Part shown: positions 7,808 through 11,835 of the stretch, in pieces
Layout of the letters: every line of letters begins with the position of its first letter
How positions within the stretch are numbered: the stretch's first letter is position 1
Assembly: GCA_026983855.1 (NCBI GenBank)
Contig: JALSTE010000410.1
Span: 1 to 11,835, forward strand
Direction: 5' to 3'
Origin: Acidimicrobiia bacterium
GTDB taxonomy: Bacteria > Actinomycetota > Acidimicrobiia > Acidimicrobiales > Poriferisodalaceae
DNA length: 11,835 bases
Program-made: the position numbers and the translations under genes
The notes under the pieces: generated by a model
What the model was told of the DNA's origin: nothing
Seen by the model: only the letters and a program-made list of their open reading frames with translations
The model's database searches: none

Positions 7808-7888
7808 CCGGGCCAGGCGTTCCAGGTCGTCCAACCGGCCCGACAGCCCCGGCACCAGGGGAACCTCGACGACGGGTGGAACCGGTTC
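7779..7888. repeat. 19-bp direct repeat pair CGACGGGTGGAACCGGTTC
   Basis: Identical 19-bp copies lie at 7779-7797 and 7870-7888, 91 nt apart; a short AGCCGGGCC word also recurs after each. Each contains the 10-bp palindrome GAACCGGTTC. Copy 1 encodes the tail of the thioesterase-like gene and reaches the stop codon of the ATPase gene; copy 2 is inside the ATPase coding sequence (residues EPVPPVV on the minus strand). Confidence 0.85.
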
Positions 7889-8965
7889 GGACAGCCGGGC
7901 CCGCAGTTGTCCGATGAACACCCGCTGGTCCCGGGCCTCCACCGCGATCTCACCGGCGGTGCGGGAGGCGGCCAGTAGGGCCCGGGACACGTCGGCCCCG
8001 GCGGGCGCGGTGCCGGAGATGGCCGAACCACCGTCCCCCACCAGCTCTGTCAGGGAGGGGACCAGGTCACCCAGCCGATCCGGAATCGACTCCGCCGCCG
8101 CGGCCAGGGACGGCTCTCCCAGCCAGTGGGGCAGAACCCGGTTCACGACCGCGAGTCCGGGGGACAGTCCCCGCTCACCGAGGGCGTCGAGGAAGGTTCC
8201 GGTTTCCACCACCGACCGGTGGGCGGCGATGCTGACCACCACGTAGGTGGTATCGGGACTCTCCAGAAGCTCCTTCACCGCCCGGGCCCGCTCCACGAGA
8301 CCCGGACCCATCGTGGCCAGCAGGGCGAAGAAACCACCCAGATCGGAGACGAAGCCTCCCCCCAGGACCCCGGCGGCGAACCGGTTGAAGGGGGCCGCCG
8401 CCAACCGGGCCACCCGGGACCGGTAGGGGGCGGTCAACCAGCGCAGGAGCCGGCCACCGAAGAAGTCGATCATGCGCCCCGGGGCGTCGAGTACGTCGAC
8501 GGCCCGGTCGCTCGGGGGGGTGTCGAGCACGATCAGGTCAAATTCACCCCCCTCGTGCAGTCTCTGGAGTTCCTGCACCGCGGCGTACTCGTGGCTCTGG
8601 CCGAAACGACGGGTGATGCCCCCATACAGGGGACTGTCCAGAACGGCCCCGGCCACCTCGGCCGAGCCCTCCTCGCCGATGAGGCGGTCCCAGGCGGCGG
8701 CGGAGTCCAGCATCGCCGCCCACAGTTGACCCCGCGTGCCCTCCCCGAGGGGTACCCGGGTGGGCTCGGATCCCAACCCCACCCCCATGGCGTCGGCGAG
8801 CCTCCGGGCCGGATCGATGGTGAGGACGAGGACCCGACGTCGGGTGACCACCGCCGCCCGGGTGGCCAGCGCCGAGGCCAGGGTGGTCTTGCCCACACCG
8901 CCCGGTCCGCCCACCACGACCACCGTGGAGCTTCCCAGTAGTTCATCGACCGGTGGAGCGGTCAC
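7796..8965 (-). CDS. ArsA/GET3-family ATPase, subunit with intact P-loop lysine but no signature lysine, 389 aa
   Basis: SIMIBI-class ATPase of the ArsA/GET3 group, most like the second member of the mycobacterial Rv3679-Rv3680 pair. The Walker A region is GGPGGVGKTT (19-28): the P-loop lysine K26 is present, but the position of the deviant-Walker signature lysine is P21. A switch I-like segment LTIDPARRLADAMG (about 48-61) and a switch II-like LDTPPSDRAVDVLDAPG (about 155-171) are intact, so nucleotide hydrolysis is plausible. No membrane spans or arsenite-binding cysteine cluster are seen, so an arsenite pump role is not supported. The GTG start overlaps the stop of the upstream ATPase gene as GTGA, with GGAGAG just before it. 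It is the last gene of the DUF3107-ATPase-ATPase operon and overlaps the convergent thioesterase-like gene by 12 nt. Client unknown. Confidence 0.9.
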   Translation of the reverse strand: MTAPPVDELLGSSTVVVVGGPGGVGKTTLASALATRAAVVTRRRVLVLTIDPARRLADAMGVGLGSEPTRVPLGEGTRGQLWAAMLDSAAAWDRLIGEEGSAEVAGAVLDSPLYGGITRRFGQSHEYAAVQELQRLHEGGEFDLIVLDTPPSDRAVDVLDAPGRMIDFFGGRLLRWLTAPYRSRVARLAAAPFNRFAAGVLGGGFVSDLGGFFALLATMGPGLVERARAVKELLESPDTTYVVVSIAAHRSVVETGTFLDALGERGLSPGLAVVNRVLPHWLGEPSLAAAAESIPDRLGDLVPSLTELVGDGGSAISGTAPAGADVSRALLAASRTAGEIAVEARDQRVFIGQLRARLSEPVPPVVEVPLVPGLSGRLDDLERLARLLG

Positions 8966-9999
8966 CTCTCCGCCTGATCCATCTCGGCGGCCAGGGCGTG
9001 GGCCAGCTCGGCCACCAGGTCGGGTTCCCCCACCACCCCGGTGACCCGGGGCAGGTTCAGGTGGGGGACCCTAACCGCCAGCAGCGGTGTCGCCTCCACC
9101 AGTACCTCGGCCGCCTCGGACCTGATGCGGTCGGCCAGCACCGCGGCCCTCAACACCGCCATCAGAGCCGCGTCCCCCCTGAACCCCGTATCGGCCGCAC
9201 TCGCCGCGTCCCCCCCGAACCCCGTATCGGCCGGGGCCAGGGTGGCGACCAGGAGATCCAGGGTTCTCCGGTCGGCGGGGTTCAGTGGGGGCGGGGGCAC
9301 CTTGTTCACCACCACCGCCGCGGGCTCAATGGTGGTCTCGGATCCGAGACGCCCGAGGAGATCGATGGCCTCCGCCACCGCCAGTTCCTCGGGCACCGCC
9401 ACGACGACGACGCCCGTGACCCCCGGATCGGAGAGCATCTCGGTCAGCCAGTCCGCCTCCCGTCGCAGGAGACCTCCCCGGGTGATCTCGGCTATCCCCT
9501 CGGGGGTGGAGAGCATCGGCACCACGTGCCCGGTGGCCGGACCGTCGACGACCACCAGGTCGAAGCGGTCCTCCCGGATCTCCTCGGCCACCTTGCCCAC
9601 CGCCAGCACCTCCCTCACCCCCGGGGCCGCGGCCGACACGAATTCCAGGATGGGGCCCAGGGGGCCCAGTGAGGTCGGCAGGGGGAGATGGAGCAGCCGG
9701 CTGAGGTACTCGTGGGCGGCGGCCTCGGTGTCCATGGCCATGGCCCACAGGGGAACGGGGTGCTCCCCCCCACCGGTGGGGAAGTCCACCTCGGTGGGTT
9801 CGTAGCCCAGCCCGGTGATCCCGAGGGCGTCGGCCAGGCCTCCCTCGCCCATCTCGCACACCAGGGTGCGCAGACCGCGGCGGGCCGAGTCCACGGCCAG
9901 GGCGGCGGCCACCGAGGTGGAGCCGACACCGCCCTTCCCGGTCACGAACAGCAGACGACGCCCTCCCGGGAACGGGCCGGGAGGTTCGTCACCGGTCAC
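8962..9999 (-). CDS. ArsA/GET3-family ATPase paralogue with serine in place of the P-loop lysine, 345 aa
   Basis: SIMIBI-class protein resembling Rv3679 of the Rv3679-Rv3680 pair. The Walker A region is GKGGVGSTS (21-29): signature lysine K22 is kept, but the P-loop lysine position is S27, encoded by TCC, so a single-base error from AAG cannot explain it. The switch I segment reads CEMGEGGLADALG and lacks the DPA aspartate of its partner; the switch II-like VVVDGPATGHVVPML remains. This suggests a subunit weak or inactive as an ATPase on its own, which may supply the signature lysine to its partner (inference). A 12-codon in-frame tandem duplication (ADTGF-GDAA twice) lies at about residues 256-278. 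The GTG start overlaps the DUF3107 stop as GTGA, and its own stop overlaps the next start the same way. No membrane segments. Confidence 0.88.
   Translation of the reverse strand: MTGDEPPGPFPGGRRLLFVTGKGGVGSTSVAAALAVDSARRGLRTLVCEMGEGGLADALGITGLGYEPTEVDFPTGGGEHPVPLWAMAMDTEAAAHEYLSRLLHLPLPTSLGPLGPILEFVSAAAPGVREVLAVGKVAEEIREDRFDLVVVDGPATGHVVPMLSTPEGIAEITRGGLLRREADWLTEMLSDPGVTGVVVVAVPEELAVAEAIDLLGRLGSETTIEPAAVVVNKVPPPPLNPADRRTLDLLVATLAPADTGFGGDAASAADTGFRGDAALMAVLRAAVLADRIRSEAAEVLVEATPLLAVRVPHLNLPRVTGVVGEPDLVAELAHALAAEMDQAER
9167..9233. repeat. 36-bp in-frame tandem duplication inside the ATPase gene
   Basis: Bases 9167-9197 recur at 9203-9233 with one mismatch (9180/9216), offset 36 nt. On the minus strand this encodes two copies of ADTGF-x-GDAA separated by two residues. 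It keeps the frame and lies in a probable surface loop. Confidence 0.9.
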
Positions 10000-10229
10000 A
10001 TCGAGGCGAATCCGACCCGGGGTCCGACATCGGTGCCGATCTCCACATAGGCGATCTTCACCACGGGCACCGCCACCTGCCGGCCCAGCCGATCGGTCAG
10101 CCAGAGGACCTTGTCTCCGTCGGAGAGGGCCTTGTCGACGTCAGCCCGGAGGATGTCGATGTCCACCTCGTCACCCATCTCGAGCACCAGTTCCCGCGGT
10201 GCGTTGGTGACACCGATCCTTATGTCCAC
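9996..10229 (-). CDS. DUF3107 family small protein, 77 aa
   Basis: Small acidic protein of the actinobacterial DUF3107 family (M. tuberculosis Rv3208A/TB9.4 type as I recall it). It starts MDIRIGVTNAPRELVLEM and ends in the beta-strand pattern VPVVKIAYVEIG. No catalytic motif, membrane segment or cysteine is seen; biochemical function is unknown. The GTG at 10229 is supported by GAGGAG (10235-10240) with a 5-nt spacer. Its stop overlaps the GTG of the first ATPase gene (ATGTGA), so the two are probably translationally coupled. This argues that the small protein works with the ATPase pair, for instance as an adaptor or co-chaperone, but that is inference from context alone. Confidence 0.88.
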   Translation of the reverse strand: MDIRIGVTNAPRELVLEMGDEVDIDILRADVDKALSDGDKVLWLTDRLGRQVAVPVVKIAYVEIGTDVGPRVGFASM

Positions 10230-10281
10230 GCTGACTCCTCAGGTTGATCGCCGATCGGGCGCCGGGCGGGCGTCCGCTTCG

Positions 10282-10287
10282 ATTGTA
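10282..10287 (-). promoter_or_regulatory. Candidate -10 box TACAAT of the DUF3107-ATPase operon
   Basis: TACAAT on the minus strand lies in the 86-nt gap between the Rrf2 stop and the DUF3107 start and would give a leader of about 45 nt carrying the GAGGAG ribosome site. The -35 region is GC-rich and poor. It suggests the operon has its own promoter besides possible read-through from the Rrf2 gene. Confidence 0.4.
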
Positions 10288-10315
10288 CGGGCCCGTGAGG
10301 GGGCCGGGACCGTGG

Positions 10316-10726
10316 TCAGGCCACCTTGGCCGCGGCGGCGTCGGCCAGGGTGATCGAGCCCAGTTCGGCCAGGAGGGCGTCGCGGGCCCGGGACCAGGCG
10401 TCGTGCAGGGCGCAGGGCTCTTCGGCGTCGCACGCCGACCCACTGAGCACGCACTGGCCCCGGTCGGTGGCCCCCTCGACGGTCTCGATCAGCTCCAGGA
10501 CCGTGACCTCGGACAGACCCACCGCCAGTTCGTACCCCCCACTGGGGCCCCGGGTGGACTTCACCCAGTTCCGTCGGACCAGGGGGGCCATCACCTGGTG
10601 GAGGAACTCCCGGGTGGTCCCTATCTCCGTCGCCAGGCTCTCACCGGAGGTGCGCGCGTCCCGCTCGTCCAGGGCCTCCATCGCCAGCAGGGCCAGCTCG
10701 GTCTTCCTCATCAACTCGAGACGCAT
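10316..10726 (-). CDS. Rrf2-family transcriptional regulator with three cysteines, 136 aa
   Basis: Winged-helix DNA-binding regulator of the IscR/NsrR/RsrR group. The N-terminal start MRLELMRKTELALLAMEAL is typical; the helix-turn-helix covers about 25-55 and the wing has STRGPSGGYELA (57-68), nearly invariant in this family. Cysteines C92, C99 and C105 (C-x6-C-x5-C) are in the cluster-binding region, so it probably binds an Fe-S cluster and senses NO, redox or Fe-S status. The first spacing is one residue longer than the C-x5-C-x5-C I know from NsrR and IscR. The ATG at 10726 has a TACCCT box 8 nt upstream. It lies 86 nt upstream of, and on the same strand as, the DUF3107-ATPase operon, which it may regulate; its true targets are unknown. 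Confidence 0.9.
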   Translation of the reverse strand: MRLELMRKTELALLAMEALDERDARTSGESLATEIGTTREFLHQVMAPLVRRNWVKSTRGPSGGYELAVGLSEVTVLELIETVEGATDRGQCVLSGSACDAEEPCALHDAWSRARDALLAELGSITLADAAAAKVA

Positions 10727-10734
10727 TGCCCGAC

Positions 10735-10740
10735 AGGGTA
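10735..10740 (-). promoter_or_regulatory. Candidate -10 box TACCCT of the Rrf2 gene
   Basis: TACCCT (TANNNT) on the minus strand lies 8 nt before the ATG at 10726, with no Shine-Dalgarno, consistent with a leaderless transcript. No convincing -35 is visible. Confidence 0.35.
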
Positions 10741-10801
10741 GCGACTCCCCGCCGTCATTCGCCCGCGGAACGTGACCCCCGGGGCCAGATCACGGTTCGC
10801 C

Positions 10802-11422
10802 CTACCGGGCCCTCAACCCCTCCACCAGCATCCGGGTGAAGTCGGTGATCGTCCCATCGGTGTCGGACAACCCGGTGCCCGAGTGCCGGGCGTGGAGTCT
10901 CATCTTCTGCTCTATCTCCACCACACCCTGCATGGTGGACCAGCAGAGCCGGGTGGCGGTGTCGATGTCGAGGGCGGGGTTCATCTCCTCGGCCAGATCG
11001 GCCACGACCCCCCTCACCACCTCGAAGGTGGCCAGGCCGGCGGCGACCAGATCGGGGTTCTCGGTGTCCACCAGATCGGTGCGGAACACCACCTGGCAGT
11101 GGCCCGGATGCTCCCGGCTGACCCTCACGTAGGCCCTCCCCACCGCCGCCAGGCGGTCGACCGGATCCGGCTCCGCCTCGGCCGCCTCGGCCATGGCCGT
11201 CCTCATGCGCCCCAGGGCGTCCACCGCCAGTGAGGTCAGCAGTCCGGCGGCGTCACCGAAGTGATGGGCCGGGGCGGCGTGGGAGACCCCGGCCCGGCGG
11301 GCCACCTCCCGGAGACTGAATCCCCCCAGGCCCTTCTCGTCGATCACGTCGAGGGCGGCCCTCTTGAGGGCGTTGGGCAGATCTCCGTGGTGGTAGCCAC
11401 GGGTGAGGGGGGCCTGGGTCAT
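10802..11422 (-). CDS. TetR-family repressor, 206 aa
   Basis: TetR-family regulator, likely repressing the divergent exporter gene and itself. The N-terminal helix-turn-helix is clear at about 33-62: GGFSLREVARRAGVSHAAPAHHFGD follows the family pattern with a conserved FxLxxVAxxAGVSxxxxxxHF frame. The C-terminal part (about 80-206) is helical, with the segment RAYVRVSREHPGHCQVVFR (about 96-114) typical of the WHG/TetR_C_33 subgroup. The ATG at 11422 immediately follows the promoter CAGAAT box with 7 nt between, so the mRNA may be leaderless. The start-to-start gap with the exporter is 113 nt and contains a palindrome and direct repeats built from the same CTTGAC word. The inducing ligand is unknown; a drug or hydrophobic compound exported by the MFS protein is the usual case. 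Confidence 0.92.
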   Translation of the reverse strand: MTQAPLTRGYHHGDLPNALKRAALDVIDEKGLGGFSLREVARRAGVSHAAPAHHFGDAAGLLTSLAVDALGRMRTAMAEAAEAEPDPVDRLAAVGRAYVRVSREHPGHCQVVFRTDLVDTENPDLVAAGLATFEVVRGVVADLAEEMNPALDIDTATRLCWSTMQGVVEIEQKMRLHARHSGTGLSDTDGTITDFTRMLVEGLRAR

Positions 11423-11429
11423 CTGTCAC

Positions 11430-11458
11430 ATTCTGGGCCTGGGTCTTGACAGCGTCAA
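11430..11458 (-). promoter_or_regulatory. Promoter of tetR (TTGACG-17-CAGAAT)
   Basis: On the minus strand, -35 TTGACG (11458-11453), a 17-nt spacer and -10 CAGAAT (11435-11430). The start point would fall within a nucleotide or so of the ATG at 11422, so the message is probably leaderless. The -35 is one arm of the CTTGAC palindrome. Confidence 0.6.
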
Positions 11459-11459
11459 G
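11445..11459. promoter_or_regulatory. Palindromic operator CTTGAC-AGC-GTCAAG
   Basis: A perfect 6-bp inverted repeat with a 3-nt centre, the expected form of a TetR-family operator. It covers the -35 box of the exporter promoter (11446-11451, plus) and the -35 box of the tetR promoter (11453-11458, minus), so one bound dimer would block both. Confidence 0.65.
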
Positions 11460-11474
11460 TTCCATCCTTAGATT
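11446..11474 (+). promoter_or_regulatory. Promoter of the MFS exporter gene (TTGACA-17-TAGATT)
   Basis: Consensus -35 TTGACA (11446-11451), a 17-nt spacer, and -10 TAGATT (11469-11474, TANNNT). This is the best promoter match in the window. Transcription would begin near 11481, giving a leader of about 55 nt that includes the direct repeats. Confidence 0.65.
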
Positions 11475-11500
11475 GCCAACTTGACACTGCCAACTTGACA
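11474..11500. repeat. Two tandem 13-bp direct repeats TGCCAACTTGACA
   Basis: Perfect copies at 11474-11486 and 11488-11500, one nt apart. Each contains the CTTGAC word of the upstream palindrome and a TTGACA. They may be extra repressor half-sites downstream of the start point, or alternative -35 boxes feeding a weak TAGATA at 11506-11511. Confidence 0.8.
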
Positions 11501-11535
11501 ACGCCTAGATAGCACGCCCAGCAACGGACACCCAC

Positions 11536-11835
11536 ATGCCCTCCAACGACACCGCCCCCGCCGACCACCGACCCGAGTCAACTCGCGACCCTGTTCACGA
11601 CCGGACCCACGACCCGGAGAACCGCCATCGCTGGGCCATCCTGGCCGTACTCAGCCTGTCAGTGTTCGTCACCGTCCTGGACGGCACCATCGTCAACGTG
11701 GCCCTCCCCTCCCTGGCCGTGGAACTGGGGGCCTCCACCCGCCAACTGCAGTGGATCGTCGACGCCTACCTGTTGGTGTTCACCGGGCTGCTCCTGGCCG
11801 CCGGTGGCCTCGGGGACCGCTTCGGCCGCCGCCGG
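11536..11835 (+). CDS. MFS drug exporter of the EmrB/QacA (DHA2, 14-TMS) type, N-terminal 100 aa only
   Basis: Start of an integral membrane drug:proton antiporter; the gene runs off the window, so no stop is seen. After a hydrophilic, His/Asp-rich cytosolic leader of about 30 residues, the first membrane helix (about 33-55) carries LDGTIVNVALP (48-58), the DHA2 subfamily signature with its membrane-embedded aspartate D49. The second helix follows QWIVDAYLL (72-80). Motif A begins with GGLGDRFGRRR (90-100) in the first cytoplasmic loop. There is no obvious Shine-Dalgarno before the ATG at 11536. Divergent tetR and a shared operator point to inducible efflux. The substrate cannot be predicted from this part. 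Confidence 0.9.
   Translation, partial: MPSNDTAPADHRPESTRDPVHDRTHDPENRHRWAILAVLSLSVFVTVLDGTIVNVALPSLAVELGASTRQLQWIVDAYLLVFTGLLLAAGGLGDRFGRRR

Noticed and set aside
8126..8941. Plus-strand open frame of 271 codons opposite the 8965 ATPase (similar frames at 5940-6722 and 8953-9672, and a minus-strand one at 6938-7762)
   Set aside because: All mirror well-supported genes on the other strand and show the same low-complexity shadow composition.
7796..9999. Arsenite efflux (arsA) operon
   Set aside because: No arsB/acr3, arsD or ArsR neighbour and no metal-binding cysteine cluster in either ATPase. The pair fits the GET3-like Rv3679/Rv3680 group better.

Overview
This window is GC-rich, densely packed chromosomal DNA from an actinobacterium. 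The actinobacterial assignment rests on a WhiB-like iron-sulfur regulator, a DUF3107 protein, a PdtaS-type histidine kinase, frequent GTG starts and several TANNNT boxes placed 6-8 nt before start codons. A deep-branching class such as Acidimicrobiia would fit, but that is a guess. I found no rRNA, tRNA, CRISPR array, transposase or phage gene. Fourteen protein genes are supported; the last runs off the right edge.

Layout. (1) 31-1793, minus strand: etfB-etfA, the two subunits of electron transfer flavoprotein. (2) 1927-3555: a lipid (diacylglycerol-type) kinase on plus and a glycerophosphodiester phosphodiesterase on minus, tail to tail; both point to phospholipid turnover. (3) 3556-6812: a 408-nt non-coding stretch with a candidate promoter and two hairpins leads into a whiB1-type gene, then a metallo-beta-lactamase-fold hydrolase, then a convergent pdtaS-like sensor kinase. 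A near-exact ~65-bp tandem duplication lies at the hydrolase/kinase junction. (4) 6813-6952: a divergent intergenic region holding four 19-bp tandem repeats between the start of pdtaS and the start of a thioesterase-like gene. (5) 7796-10229, minus strand: a tightly overlapping three-gene operon made of a DUF3107 protein and two ArsA/GET3-family ATPases. Reading 5' to 3' it runs from 10229 to 7796, with GTGA start/stop overlaps at both junctions. (6) 10316-10726, minus: an Rrf2-family regulator with three cysteines. (7) 10802-11835: a TetR repressor gene divergent from an EmrB/QacA-type drug exporter, with a compact operator/promoter region between them.

The most unusual item is the ATPase pair. 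One subunit keeps the signature lysine of the deviant Walker A motif but has serine in place of the P-loop lysine. The other keeps the P-loop lysine but has proline in place of the signature lysine. The two losses are complementary, which suggests an obligate heterodimer with one composite active site. Other points of interest are the two divergent -35 boxes that together form the presumed TetR operator, the 19-bp repeat array, the structured whiB leader, local duplications near gene ends, and a recurring leaderless-promoter arrangement. All functional statements come from reading the sequence and from knowledge of the families; no database search was possible.
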